The notes: a model not told the origin generated them from the letters alone. 64,000 bases of DNA from SHZI01 sp041396045 (GCA_041396045.1 JAWKZI010000007.1:1-64000), one strand, 5' to 3'. Positions 26,382 through 35,323 are shown, counted from the first letter of the stretch. Translations and numbers: made by a program.

Positions 26382-27371
26382 TTAAGGGATCATAAGGGAA
26401 AAGCGGCAGACCAATGGCCAGTGGTCTGAACCCACATCAGGCCCGGTTTTGACCTCGGTCACCACAATGCCGGCGGAAACCATGCAGTGGTCGATGGGAA
26501 TCCACGCGGGTATCGGCCACGTGGGCCAGGTGACGTGCAGGCCGAACGGCAGGCGCGCATCGCGCAGGCCGCTTGCCTGCCGGAAGTCCCGGAAGTAGGG
26601 CGACCATGGTGTTGCGTTGAAATCCCCAGCCACAATTTTGGGCAGGTTCGGATCAGCAGCCGCTATCCGTGCTGCAAGAACCTTGAATTGCCGGTTGCGC
26701 TGCGCAGCCTGGCGGGCACTGGGCGGCGATGCCAGATGGACGGCATAGACCTCAACTGGCCCACCAGGCAGACGAACAGTCACGCGCAAATGGGCGCTGC
26801 TGTCATCCCCGAGGTTCAGATCCTCTATGGCGTCCAGCGGATACTTCGAATACAGGGCCAGCCCCCAGGGATTCCAGCGTGGACGAATGACGGAATAGGG
26901 ATAGAGGTCCTCCAGGCTGCGAAGCTTCTCGTGCCAACGCGGAGTCAGTTCCGACAACACCAGAATGTCCGCAGATACCGTTGTCAGATATTCGCGGGTT
27001 ACTGCCGCATCTTCGCGCGTATAGAGCAGGTTCAATGCCACCAGAGACAGTGACGGAGCAGCGGCAAGCCCGGAGTGCTCCTGAATGGCTGGTGCCGGGC
27101 CGGACCCGGTAGCCGAGAAAACCAGCCCTGGCAGATACGGTCCGACAGCCACCAGGTTCGGGATAGCCGCAATCAGCGCCAGCGCTGCCCACGGCCACTG
27201 GCGCAAGCCAAGGCAAATCGCCGCAGCCACTATCTGTACAACCAGGTACTGGACGGGAAAATGACTGAACAGTTCGAACAGCCAGTTCGAGCGCGCCAGC
27301 AACGACATGATCGTGGTAGCAGTCGTACCAGCAATGCCAAGCGCAGCCAGGAAAAAGAGAACACGGATCAT
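26382..27371 (-). CDS. Membrane-anchored endonuclease/exonuclease/phosphatase family protein
   Basis: This 329-residue protein has three hydrophobic segments in the first 95 residues, followed by an EEP fold. Visible EEP features are LVALNLLY, the metal-binding Glu region LVLSELTPRW, VYAVHLASPP, IVAGDFNATPWS and the C-terminal GSDHWPLVCRF. The family includes nucleases, phosphodiesterases and lipid phosphatases. The membrane part suggests that the active domain faces the periplasm. The substrate is unknown. It lies between the kinase gene (33 bp upstream) and the glutamate-synthase-like gene. Confidence 0.8.
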   Translation of the reverse strand: MIRVLFFLAALGIAGTTATTIMSLLARSNWLFELFSHFPVQYLVVQIVAAAICLGLRQWPWAALALIAAIPNLVAVGPYLPGLVFSATGSGPAPAIQEHSGLAAAPSLSLVALNLLYTREDAAVTREYLTTVSADILVLSELTPRWHEKLRSLEDLYPYSVIRPRWNPWGLALYSKYPLDAIEDLNLGDDSSAHLRVTVRLPGGPVEVYAVHLASPPSARQAAQRNRQFKVLAARIAAADPNLPKIVAGDFNATPWSPYFRDFRQASGLRDARLPFGLHVTWPTWPIPAWIPIDHCMVSAGIVVTEVKTGPDVGSDHWPLVCRFSLMIP

Positions 27372-27404
27372 CGCCGGATAGTGTGAGCGTCCCGGGCCGA
27401 TTCG

Positions 27405-28199
27405 TCAGGAACCACGTCTCTCATCGTTTCCCTGGCTGTCTTTTTGGCGACGCCTGTCCTGACGCCTTTTCTGACGATTGGCGCGCCAGGCTTTTCGGTA
27501 GTGCCGGCCGGTCAGTTTCCGCCAGATCCGGCGTACGACCCGGGCAATGGCTTCGACGACCGTGGGACGATAGTACTGAAGATCGTCCGGCGTTATCTGG
27601 TCATAGCGTCGATGATATTTGAGCTTGATCCACGCATTAAGGTCCATGCGACAGACCTGGCGGAACAGGAAGCGGTTCCACGGGCCGCCATTCTTTTGCC
27701 TGAGTACCGCAGAGCCAAAGTCCAGCAGGATCGGCTCACTGTCCTGACTGATCAGCAGGTTGCCGCGCCGCTTGAGGTCCGCATGCGCCACACCCGCAGC
27801 ATGCAGTGCCAGGATCTGCCGCAGAAACAGCGCGAAGAAGTGCGGCCGGTCGTGCAGTGAGCGTGAGGTTTCCCTGTATACCTCGCCCTGCACATACTCC
27901 AGAATCAGGCTGCCATCGGCATCCAGGCCAAAACACCGTGGTATTCCCGGGATGCCCTCAAGCCGCCGGTACGCCGCGTACTCCCGCCGCAGCATCGCTT
28001 TTCGCAGCCAACGCGCCAGCCGCCCGCCCATTGGCTGCTTGACGACCCGCCGATCAGTGCCGCTGCCACGGACATAAACGGCACCCTGATAACCACGGCT
28101 CAGGAATATTTCCGGAGTTGTGTCGCCGCCCGGGCCCGGATCACGCTCCGGTTCCGGTTGCGGCTCAGTCAGACCTTCGCGCCGATCCAGCCGAGGCAC
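27405..28199 (-). CDS. RIO/WaaP-like small protein kinase fold protein
   Basis: The protein (264 residues from a GTG at 28199) has a kinase core: VVKQP as the probable ATP-anchoring Lys, ILEYVQGE in the hinge, HADLKRRGNLL as the catalytic loop and LLDFGSAV as the DFG motif. Members of this clan phosphorylate proteins or LPS heptose, and the substrate here cannot be told. The C-terminus is strongly basic (RANRQKRRQDRRRQK). The start is uncertain: there is no ATG before the kinase core, and 28199 overlaps the upstream gene by 31 bp. The frame is open to 28331. Confidence 0.65.
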   Translation of the reverse strand: MPRLDRREGLTEPQPEPERDPGPGGDTTPEIFLSRGYQGAVYVRGSGTDRRVVKQPMGGRLARWLRKAMLRREYAAYRRLEGIPGIPRCFGLDADGSLILEYVQGEVYRETSRSLHDRPHFFALFLRQILALHAAGVAHADLKRRGNLLISQDSEPILLDFGSAVLRQKNGGPWNRFLFRQVCRMDLNAWIKLKYHRRYDQITPDDLQYYRPTVVEAIARVVRRIWRKLTGRHYRKAWRANRQKRRQDRRRQKDSQGNDERRGS

Positions 28200-28750
28200 A
28201 ACAAGGTAAAGACAATGACAATGGGCTCGGCGTTCTGGCGTACTGAAGTCAGCAGGGACCAGCTCGCAGGTCCAGTGGGTAGCAGTCGTCGCGGAATAAC
28301 GGCGGGGACCGTGTGACTCCACTGCTCCCACGCGTCGCCAAAGATCCGGTGCAGTTTCCGGTCTTCATAGCTGATCGCCGTTGGATAGTAGAACCACCAG
28401 AACAATATGGAGATTATGGGCGCCCACCATTGGCCACAGGCCAGCGTGAAACCGACCAGCACGAGCAGATTACCGGTGTAAAGCGGATGCCGGACCAGCG
28501 AATACGGCCCGTCGGTCGCCAGTGCCTTGTTCTTGACGATGTAGCCGGAAGCATAGATCCGCACCAGGCAACCCAGTGCGACCAGCGCAGCACCGGCCAC
28601 AAAGAGCGCCGGAACGGGTGTCGATACCCAGGCGAATATCGGCATCAACGCCAGGCCCAGACCCTGACGCATCGCCTCCTGATGGCGCAGTTCGCGAATG
28701 AAACCGGGCAAGCCTGGCAGTGGCGGCAGATCAGCTGTTCGATTGGCCAT
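28169..28750 (-). CDS. Isoprenylcysteine carboxyl methyltransferase-like membrane protein
   Basis: The product (193 residues from ATG 28750) has four to five hydrophobic segments and the ICMT/PEMT-like motif GPYSLVRHPLYTGNLLVLVG, with a downstream FWWFYYPTAISYEDRKLHRIFG. These proteins are integral-membrane SAM-dependent methyltransferases acting on lipids or small hydrophobic molecules, and bacterial substrates are mostly unknown. The frame extends to 28807, but MANRTADLPP at 28750 is the more likely start. It overlaps the kinase gene downstream. Confidence 0.75.
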   Translation of the reverse strand: MANRTADLPPLPGLPGFIRELRHQEAMRQGLGLALMPIFAWVSTPVPALFVAGAALVALGCLVRIYASGYIVKNKALATDGPYSLVRHPLYTGNLLVLVGFTLACGQWWAPIISILFWWFYYPTAISYEDRKLHRIFGDAWEQWSHTVPAVIPRRLLPTGPASWSLLTSVRQNAEPIVIVFTLLCLGWIGAKV

Positions 28751-28833
28751 GCGCGCAAGTGTAGTCTGGCCCGACCGTCTACGGCCATCGGCGATGTACA
28801 CAGTCAACGGCCGAACCCGGGCCCTGCGACTGC

Positions 28834-28839
28834 TAGAAT
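28834..28839 (+). promoter_or_regulatory. Extended -10 element for the tRNA gene
   Basis: TGC followed by TAGAAT forms an extended -10, 12 bases before the mature tRNA start. The -35 region is not convincing. Confidence 0.4.
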
Positions 28840-28850
28840 TCCCACCCGGG

Positions 28851-28926
28851 GGGCCTGTAGCTCAATGGTTAGAGCAGGAGACTCATAATCTCTTGGTTCC
28901 AGGTTCGAGTCCTGGCGGGCCCACCA
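28851..28926 (+). tRNA. tRNA with CAU anticodon, most likely tRNA-Ile2 (lysidine-modified)
   Basis: The 76 bases fold into a complete cloverleaf: a 7-bp acceptor stem with one G-U pair, D stem GCTC/GAGC, anticodon stem GGAGA/TCTCT, T stem CCAGG/CCTGG, and an encoded CCA end. The anticodon CAT is at 28884-28886. CAU is used by initiator Met, elongator Met and tRNA-Ile2. The D-loop and anticodon-arm pattern (GTTAGAGCAGG...ACTCATAATC..TTGGT) and the C4-G69 and C5-G68 pairs match E. coli tRNA-Ile2, where they are TilS recognition elements. Elongator Met is the alternative. Confidence 0.85.
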
Positions 28927-28942
28927 AATGTCGGCAATTACA

Positions 28943-28970
28943 GACCGGCCGGCCCCCGTGCCGGCTGGTC
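28943..28970. terminator. GC-rich hairpin between the tRNA and the convergent RRM gene
   Basis: GACCGGCCGGC (28943-28953) pairs with GCCGGCTGGTC (28960-28970) over 11 positions, one of them G-U, with a six-base loop. It lacks a T tract. It lies between the tRNA end and the stop of the convergent gene. Confidence 0.4.
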
Positions 28971-29003
28971 CCCCCTGCCAATCGGTCGTTGGTAATCCGC
29001 AGT

Positions 29004-29423
29004 CTAGTAGCGCGAGCCGCCTCGACCACCACCATCGCGGCCACCGCCATCGCGGCCACCGCCGCCGCCATAGCCGCCACCGTCACGACCACCGCCGCCA
29101 CCGTAGCCACCACCACCATCGCGGCCACCACCGCCGCCGCCGTATCCGCCGCGACCACGGCCACCGCCGCCGCCGCCGCCTTCTCGCTCCCGAGCTTCAT
29201 TAACGCGAAGCTGGCGGCCTTCCATGTCGTGCCCATTGAGCCGCGCTATCGCGGTCTGGGCATCGGACTCCGGCATCTCTACGAAACAAAAGCCGCGAAA
29301 GCGGCCCGTCTCGCGGTCGTTGATCAAACGCACGGCCTCGACAGCGCCGTGCTGCGAGAATAGTGCGCGTACTGATTCTTCATCTGCCGTATACGGCAGA
29401 TTGCCTACATAGATCCTGGTCAT
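29004..29423 (-). CDS. Glycine-rich RNA-binding protein (single RRM)
   Basis: This 139-residue protein consists of one RNA recognition motif (residues 1-78) and a Gly/Arg/Asp/Tyr tail (79-139). RNP2 is IYVGNLPY and RNP1 is RGFCFVEM. The tail is made of repeated GGYGGGGGRDGGG-type units, encoded by a purine-rich DNA repeat array. Bacterial proteins of this type are often cold-induced and act as RNA chaperones. The stop lies next to the tRNA. The gene follows the FKBP gene by 20 bp, so the two may be co-transcribed. Confidence 0.9.
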   Translation of the reverse strand: MTRIYVGNLPYTADEESVRALFSQHGAVEAVRLINDRETGRFRGFCFVEMPESDAQTAIARLNGHDMEGRQLRVNEAREREGGGGGGGRGRGGYGGGGGGRDGGGGYGGGGGRDGGGYGGGGGRDGGGRDGGGRGGSRY

Positions 29424-29443
29424 GACGGGTACCCTTGAACTCC

Positions 29444-29959
29444 TCAGTTGATAGATAGCACTAGAACATCGAACGTCAGCGCCCTGCCCGCAAGCGGATG
29501 GTTCATGTCCAGAACCACCGCGTCGGATCGAACTTCGGCAACCCTTATCGGGCCGTCGAATCCCTGCGCGCTAAGCAGCGTGCCTACCTTGCGCGCCTCC
29601 TCAGGGATCTTGTCCAGCGGTACTTCCTGCATTTTCTGCGGATCGCTGGGACCATAGGCCTGGTCGGCCGGAACCGTAACCTTGACCCGTTCATTCACGG
29701 CCTTGCCGTTGAGTGCAGCTTCAAGACCGGGAATGATCTGCCCTTGGCCTGCCACGTAGCTGAGAGGCGGACCACCAACATTACTCTGCACTTCGGTTCC
29801 ATCGTCGAGGGTCAGGGTGTATTCAATGGTTACTGTCTTGCCGCTGGCTATTACCGGGGCTGCCGCTCCGGGCTCTGCAGCGGCCAGACTGGCTGACATC
29901 CCCATGGCCACTGACACCAGCAACCACATGGCGACGGCGCGAGTTCGACTCACGGCCAT
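29444..29959 (-). CDS. Periplasmic SlyD-like FKBP-type peptidyl-prolyl isomerase
   Basis: This 171-residue protein has a Sec signal peptide (cleavage near SLAAA) and then an FKBP/SlyD core: VTIEYTLTLDDGTEVQSN, PLSYVAGQGQIIPGLEAAL and VPADQAYG. The insert-in-flap region (QEVPLDKIPEEA...) is present, but the His-rich metal-binding tail of SlyD is missing. It should catalyse prolyl isomerisation and chaperone proteins in the periplasm. The pairing with a cytoplasmic RRM protein downstream is probably positional only. Confidence 0.85.
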   Translation of the reverse strand: MAVSRTRAVAMWLLVSVAMGMSASLAAAEPGAAAPVIASGKTVTIEYTLTLDDGTEVQSNVGGPPLSYVAGQGQIIPGLEAALNGKAVNERVKVTVPADQAYGPSDPQKMQEVPLDKIPEEARKVGTLLSAQGFDGPIRVAEVRSDAVVLDMNHPLAGRALTFDVLVLSIN

Positions 29960-30266
29960 TTTCAGGGATTCCGAAGAAAAAAATGCACGGGAAAGATTAA
30001 AGATCGTTGCGCGCAGCTTCGTTATAGATGCGGAGATTACCGCGAACCAGAAAGCGACCGCCTAGATTCTCCAGTGAGAACACCCGTCGCGCCCCTTGTC
30101 CGGCCCTTGAAAATGCACCCGAACAATGGACAGCGACTTGACTCTAGCACGGGTTTTCGGCTGATGCGATGGCCAAAGCACTGCAAAAGCTCCCGCCAGA
30201 CGCATAGAATCCCGCCAGCCGTACGTCACTCTTTGATCATAATCGCGCTACCCGATGAGGTGCTTC
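29960..30266. other. Intergenic region between the divergent FKBP and permease genes
   Basis: About 300 bp with no convincing gene except the short leader ORF that begins at 30267. TTGACT at 30138-30143 has a 17-base spacing to CTGATG, which is a poor -10. I see no other structured element. Confidence 0.4.
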
Positions 30267-30323
30267 ATGTTGGAATCAGATTTGCAGCCGACCACCACCA
30301 CCCGCGTTGAGGTACGGGCATGA
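30267..30323 (+). CDS. Possible 18-residue leader peptide with a Thr run, coupled to the permease
   Basis: ATG 30267 is preceded by a GAGG-type ribosome site and encodes MLESDLQPTTTTRVEVRA. Its TGA overlaps the permease start in the sequence ATGA (30320-30323). Four consecutive ACC codons make it resemble attenuator leader peptides of amino-acid operons. It is too short for coding statistics and could be chance. Confidence 0.35.
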   Translation: MLESDLQPTTTTRVEVRA

Positions 30324-31777
30324 GCGCCAGCCAGTCGGGACCGCGGGCGAGCGTCTGGTCGCGTATGAAGCGCGTGAAGCCGTTGCACATGATCCGCTCG
30401 GACGCTGCGGACCCCGAACATCGCCTCAGCCGTACCTTGTCAGCCGTCGATCTGACCTCACTGGGCATCGGCGCCATTATCGGTACCGGTATCTTTGTGC
30501 TGATTGGCACGGCTATCGTGGGCGACAGCGTACGGCTCGGTGCCGGGCCCGGCATTACCCTGTCGTTTCTGGTGGCCGGACTGGCGTGCGGACTGGCCGC
30601 ACTCTGTTATGCCGAATTTGCCGCGATGATCCCGGTGGCCGGCAGCGCCTATACCTATACCTATGTAACGCTGGGCGAGTTCATCGCCTGGATTACCGGA
30701 TGGAACCTGGTGCTGGAATACGGCGTGGCCAGCGTCGCCGTTGCCGTGGGCTGGTCCGGGTATTTCAACAAACTGCTGCAACTGGGCGGCATCCATCTGC
30801 CCCATTGGGCCACCCATGCACCCGGAGGACCGGACGGCGGCCTGGTCAACCTGCCTGCGTCGATCATTGTGCTGCTCGTCACGTGGGTACTGGTGGTGGG
30901 CATCAAGGAAAGCGCACGAACCACCAGCGTGATCGTGGTCGTCAAGCTGGCGATTATTCTTTTCTTTATTGCGGTCGGCGGCACCCAGGTAAATCCGGAA
31001 AACTGGACGCCATACCTGCCGAATGGCTATGCCGGCGTGGGTGCAGCGGCCGCGATCGTGTTTTTTGCCTATATCGGCTTCGATGCGGTGTCTACGGCAG
31101 CCGAAGAAGCCAAGAACCCGCAGCGTGATATGCCGATCGGGATCATTGCATCGCTTGGCATCTGTACGCTGCTCTATCTTCTGGTGGCGGCCATCCTGAC
31201 CGGGATGGTGCCCTGGAATGAGGTGGATGTTCATGCACCCATAGCGGCCGCCCTTGAAATGCTGGGCTTCAAATGGGGTGCGGCCCTGGTTTCGGTCGGT
31301 GCCGTGGCCGGAATTACCAGCGTGCTGATCGTGCTGTTGATGGGCCAGGTCCGGATATTCTTTGCCATGTCGCGGGATGGCCTGCTTGGCGGCTGGCTGG
31401 CCAGTGTGCATCCACGGTTCCGCACACCGTACCGTGCGAGCTGGCTCACGGGCATTGTGGTCGCGATTCTGGCCGGGGTCCTCGATCTCGGTGCTGCAGC
31501 CGACATGACCAATATCGGCACGCTGTTTGCATTTCTCCTGGTCTGCGTGGCGGTGATATTTCTCCGGTACACCCGGCCAGACGAACGCCGGCCTTTCCGG
31601 ACACCGTTGATGCCGTGGCTGCCAATTGCCGGCGCATTGGCCTGCTTTGCGCTAATGACCTTTCTGCCCTGGGTTACGTGGGCGCGCTTCCTGATCTGGA
31701 CGGTGCTCGGACTGGGGATCTATTTCGGCTACAGCATACGTCGCAGCCGCCTTAATCAGCTGGAACAGTCGTCGTAG
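30320..31777 (+). CDS. APC-superfamily amino-acid permease (cationic-amino-acid-transporter type)
   Basis: This 485-residue protein has about 12 transmembrane segments. It starts with LSRTLSAVDLTSLGIGAIIGTGIFVLIG, typical of the YfnA/CAT group, and contains FFAYIGFDAVSTAAEEAKNPQRDMPIGI, the conserved APC motif near residue 255. It would import an amino acid by proton symport across the inner membrane, and the specificity cannot be read from the sequence. The start codon overlaps the stop of a short Thr-rich leader ORF. The downstream gene is convergent. Confidence 0.88.
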   Translation: MSASQSGPRASVWSRMKRVKPLHMIRSDAADPEHRLSRTLSAVDLTSLGIGAIIGTGIFVLIGTAIVGDSVRLGAGPGITLSFLVAGLACGLAALCYAEFAAMIPVAGSAYTYTYVTLGEFIAWITGWNLVLEYGVASVAVAVGWSGYFNKLLQLGGIHLPHWATHAPGGPDGGLVNLPASIIVLLVTWVLVVGIKESARTTSVIVVVKLAIILFFIAVGGTQVNPENWTPYLPNGYAGVGAAAAIVFFAYIGFDAVSTAAEEAKNPQRDMPIGIIASLGICTLLYLLVAAILTGMVPWNEVDVHAPIAAALEMLGFKWGAALVSVGAVAGITSVLIVLLMGQVRIFFAMSRDGLLGGWLASVHPRFRTPYRASWLTGIVVAILAGVLDLGAAADMTNIGTLFAFLLVCVAVIFLRYTRPDERRPFRTPLMPWLPIAGALACFALMTFLPWVTWARFLIWTVLGLGIYFGYSIRRSRLNQLEQSS

Positions 31778-31797
31778 GAGGCGCGCAGAAGCAGTAC

Positions 31798-33981
31798 CTA
31801 CGGGGAGCAACTGGACAGAGAGTTGATCCAGTCCGTCAGCAGTGCCACTCCGTCGGCATCAACAGCACTCGAGCCGATGGGGGGCATGGCGTTCACGTCC
31901 CGGCGGTTCATGCGCCTGACCAGAATCGACCGGTTGGCATCAGCCGGGGCAAGCAGGCGCGCATTGCTGACGCCCAGATCACCAGTCTGTGGCGTGACGT
32001 TACAGATCTGCATGGCGGCCAGTGATGGCGTAGCACGCAGATCCATGCTGGACGGTGTGGGGCCGCCCGGCTGATGGCACTGGGCGCAATTGGTGTCCAG
32101 ATAGGCGCGAGCACGATCGGTCAGACTGGCTGCCGGATTACCCGGATCAACCAGGGCTGGCAGGTTTTCCGGCGCATCTGGCAATGCGGTGGTGAACAAA
32201 GCGATGTGTTCCAGCGTCGCCAGCTGGTTGGCTGTTATGCCGGATGATGGATCGTCGAGTAGCCCGTTGACCTGGGCGATCTGTGGACCCAGGGCAAAGG
32301 CAGCAGCGGCCGTGTGGCACTGCATACACTCACCCTCGCTGGGATAAATCCAGGTGACAGCACCGACCTGGCGTGTCTTGCCGCCGATCACACGCGTCGC
32401 CGCGGTCTGGGCGGCGTTCCACTCGTAGGTGTAGCCGGCCCACACACCGTCAGGGTGGCGCATCAGCAATCGTGTTTCGATCAATTGCCCACCCAGACGA
32501 AAGGACTTCAACAGCACCGAACCTGGCGGAAACGTGAAATCACCCGTCGCCGTTCGGCTGATGCGGCTGTTGTCCGGAAGTGCCAGATAACGCTCCTTGC
32601 CGGCACCATCGGACCAGAATGAGGCATTGACCGTATATGGAATCAGGCCGGTTGCCGGACGGGTGGGATCAGAGGCATCCACGCAGCCAGTGGCTGCCAG
32701 ATCAGTGGCTACGGAATTACCCGTTCCACCACCCGATGGCGCCAGTCGCCGGATGCGACCATTACCGAAATCGGCGAAGTAAAGTTCCCCATCTTCGCCA
32801 GCCGCAAACGCACTGATGTTGTATGGCGTATCAACCAGCAGATCATTGCTGTAGCCGCCCTGGCCATCATCCTCCAGTGCCCAGATACGCCCGGAGCCGA
32901 AGTCCCCGAACACGTAGCGCCCCACAAGTATCGGCAGTGAAGTGCCGCGATAGACATAGCCGCCGGTAATTGAATTATCGCCGTCGGCATGCGGGTAGTC
33001 GCTCACCGGATCCCGTACGCCGGCCGGGCTGCAATTTCCCGGCCCGCCGATGAATCCTTCGCGGCAATTCCAGCCATAGTTGCCACCGAGCTGGATGCGA
33101 TCAATCTCCTCGCGGCTCCCCTGCCCGACGTCGCCCGCCCACAGGTCGCCTGTGGGCTCATCAAAACTCCAGCGCCACGGGTTACGGAGGCCGGTGGCAT
33201 AGATTTCCGGGCAGTTCGCGACATTGTCCGCTGGCCCGCATTTTGCGTTTCCGGCAAAGGGATTGTCGGATGGAATGGTGTAGCCCGGGCTTGGCCAGGC
33301 TACATTGACCACCCCGATTCGCAGCATCGTGCCGAGCAGACGTGTGTCGTTCTGGCTGTTGCCGAAAGGATCGTTGGCACTGCCTCCATCGCCGAGTCCC
33401 AGATACAGAAAGCCGTCCGGCCCGAATGCAATGTCGCCACCGTTGTGATTGTTGAAAGGTTGATCGACAGTCAGCAGGATCTGCTCCGTAGTGCTTGATG
33501 GCGCAGTGACGTTATCCAGCAGGATGCGTGAAACCCGCGACACCATTTTTCCATTGACCGTTGCCGTGTACGAAACGAATACCTGGCGCGTCACGGGATA
33601 GTCCGGGTGAAATGCCATGCCCAGCAGACCACCTTCGCTACTCGTATTGACCTGCGTCGAAAAGTTGAGCCAGGTCGTCACCGATGCCGGATTGCCCGTA
33701 TTGAAGACCCGCACGCGGCCGGTCTTTTCCAGAACAAACCAGCGGGCACCATCGCCGCGCGCCTGCAGGATCTTGGTGGGCTGATTGAAGTCCGGAGTTG
33801 ACGGGAAAGCATCGACAACAGAAACAGTGGCATTGCCATCGGGCCGGGCCGGCGCCAAACACGTTGAATTGGCGGGTCGGGACTCCAGACCGAAGGGCCC
33901 GACCCCTCCGCTGTCATCGCCACCGCTGTCTCCGCCACCACCACCGCAACCGGCAAAACCAAGTGCCAGCCAGATCAACAT
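31798..33981 (-). CDS. Glucose/sorbosone dehydrogenase-like beta-propeller lipoprotein with c-type cytochrome region
   Basis: The product (727 residues from ATG 33981; the frame is open to 34032) starts with a lipoprotein-like signal (LALGFAGC) and a Gly/Asp-rich spacer. The first two-thirds are a PQQ-dependent sugar-dehydrogenase-type propeller (GLLGMAFHPDYP, HNGGDIAFGPDGFLYLGLGD, ATGLRNPWRWSFD, GNYGWNCREG). The C-terminal part has two haem-binding CxxCH motifs, CMQCH and CAQCH. It probably oxidises a sugar or aldose in the periplasm and passes electrons to haem. Substrate and cofactor are inferred. It is divergent from the glyoxylate aminotransferase. Confidence 0.82.
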   Translation of the reverse strand: MLIWLALGFAGCGGGGGDSGGDDSGGVGPFGLESRPANSTCLAPARPDGNATVSVVDAFPSTPDFNQPTKILQARGDGARWFVLEKTGRVRVFNTGNPASVTTWLNFSTQVNTSSEGGLLGMAFHPDYPVTRQVFVSYTATVNGKMVSRVSRILLDNVTAPSSTTEQILLTVDQPFNNHNGGDIAFGPDGFLYLGLGDGGSANDPFGNSQNDTRLLGTMLRIGVVNVAWPSPGYTIPSDNPFAGNAKCGPADNVANCPEIYATGLRNPWRWSFDEPTGDLWAGDVGQGSREEIDRIQLGGNYGWNCREGFIGGPGNCSPAGVRDPVSDYPHADGDNSITGGYVYRGTSLPILVGRYVFGDFGSGRIWALEDDGQGGYSNDLLVDTPYNISAFAAGEDGELYFADFGNGRIRRLAPSGGGTGNSVATDLAATGCVDASDPTRPATGLIPYTVNASFWSDGAGKERYLALPDNSRISRTATGDFTFPPGSVLLKSFRLGGQLIETRLLMRHPDGVWAGYTYEWNAAQTAATRVIGGKTRQVGAVTWIYPSEGECMQCHTAAAAFALGPQIAQVNGLLDDPSSGITANQLATLEHIALFTTALPDAPENLPALVDPGNPAASLTDRARAYLDTNCAQCHQPGGPTPSSMDLRATPSLAAMQICNVTPQTGDLGVSNARLLAPADANRSILVRRMNRRDVNAMPPIGSSAVDADGVALLTDWINSLSSCSP

Positions 33982-34122
33982 GGCGGGTTTGAAGGCACCA
34001 ACGGGGGTGCGTGACTGATGACAGATCGACATGCTCTAGATGGTGACCACTCATCACTGCTCTTGTCGAGCATTGATTGCCCGAATCCATGTTTATACTG
34101 GGCAAAACAAGGATATGCATTC

Positions 34123-35283
34123 ATGACACATTCATTTCACCCACCTGCGCGCACCCTGATGGGACCCGGGCCCTCCGATGTCAGCCCCCGGGTGCTGGAG
34201 GCTCTGGCCCGACCAACCATCGGCCATCTGGATCCCGCCTTCATCGGACTGATGGATGATCTGAAGCGCCTGTTGCAGTTTGCCTTCCAGACCCGGAATA
34301 CGCTGACCCTGCCAATCTCCGCGCCCGGATCCGCCGGCATGGAATGCTGCTTCGTCAACCTGGTATCGCCGGGCGACAAGGTCATCGTTGCCCAGAATGG
34401 TGTTTTCGGTGGACGGATGCAGGAGAACGTCGAACGTATTGGCGCCACGGCAGTGATGGTTCAGGACGACTGGGGCACTCCGGTCGATCCGCAAAAGGTT
34501 GCCGACACCATTCGTGCGCATCCGGATGCCAGGGTGCTGGCCTTCGTGCATGCTGAAACATCTACCGGCGCAAGCTCGGATGCCGATGCACTTTGTGCGC
34601 TCGCACGACAGCACGGACTGCTGACGATCGTTGACACCGTTACCTCCCTCGGCGGTATCGACGTGAATGTAGATCGCTGGGGCGCCGATGCTGTGTACTC
34701 AGGCAGCCAGAAATGCCTCTCCTGTGTGCCCGGGCTGTCACCGGTGACATTCAGTTCCAGGGCTCAGGATGTCATTCAGAAGCGCGCCCACAAGGTGCAA
34801 AGCTGGTTCCTCGACATGAGCCTGGTCATGGCTTACTGGGGCGGCGGCGGCCAGCGCGCCTATCATCACACCGCACCCATCAATGCGCTGTACGGCTTGC
34901 ACGAAGCCCTGGTGATTCTGGAAGAAGAAGGGCTGAAATCAGCCTGGTCACGGCACCAGCGACACCATGCCGCGCTGGCTGCAGGCTTCTCGGCGCTCGG
35001 CATGGAGTTTGTTGTTGATGCCGAATACCGGCTGCCGCAGCTCAACTGCGTGCGCATTCCGGCGGGTGTGGATGAATCGGCAATACGGCGCAAGTTGCTC
35101 GATGAGTACGCTCTGGAAATCGGCGCCGGACTCGGGCCTCTGGCCGGCAAGGTCTGGCGCATCGGCCTGATGGGGCATACCGCCAACCGGCGCAACGTGC
35201 TTTATCTGCTAGGCGCACTGGAAGCCTTGCTGGACGGCGACGGCGGTGTCGCTGCAGCCCGCGCCGTCTACGCGAGCGCGTAA
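34123..35283 (+). CDS. Class V alanine/serine--glyoxylate aminotransferase
   Basis: This 386-residue PLP enzyme of the AGXT family starts with the family N-terminus (LMGPGPSDVSPRVLEAL) at ATG 34123. It carries DTVTSLGGIDVNVDRWG and the PLP-lysine motif YSGSQKCLSCVPGLSPV. The typical reaction moves an amino group from serine or alanine to glyoxylate, giving glycine. It ends 40 bp from the convergent PanE-like gene. Together with that gene and the CoA ligase it could form a route from oxalate to glycine. The frame is open to 34018, but the additional residues do not look like the family. Confidence 0.85.
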   Translation: MTHSFHPPARTLMGPGPSDVSPRVLEALARPTIGHLDPAFIGLMDDLKRLLQFAFQTRNTLTLPISAPGSAGMECCFVNLVSPGDKVIVAQNGVFGGRMQENVERIGATAVMVQDDWGTPVDPQKVADTIRAHPDARVLAFVHAETSTGASSDADALCALARQHGLLTIVDTVTSLGGIDVNVDRWGADAVYSGSQKCLSCVPGLSPVTFSSRAQDVIQKRAHKVQSWFLDMSLVMAYWGGGGQRAYHHTAPINALYGLHEALVILEEEGLKSAWSRHQRHHAALAAGFSALGMEFVVDAEYRLPQLNCVRIPAGVDESAIRRKLLDEYALEIGAGLGPLAGKVWRIGLMGHTANRRNVLYLLGALEALLDGDGGVAAARAVYASA

Positions 35284-35323
35284 CAACGGCTTTGGGCACG
35301 AACAATGCCGATCACGACCGAAG

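Noticed and set aside
29010..29180. CRISPR-like or tandem repeat array
   Set aside because: The repeats are short, in frame and encode the Gly-rich tail of the RRM protein. There are no spacers.
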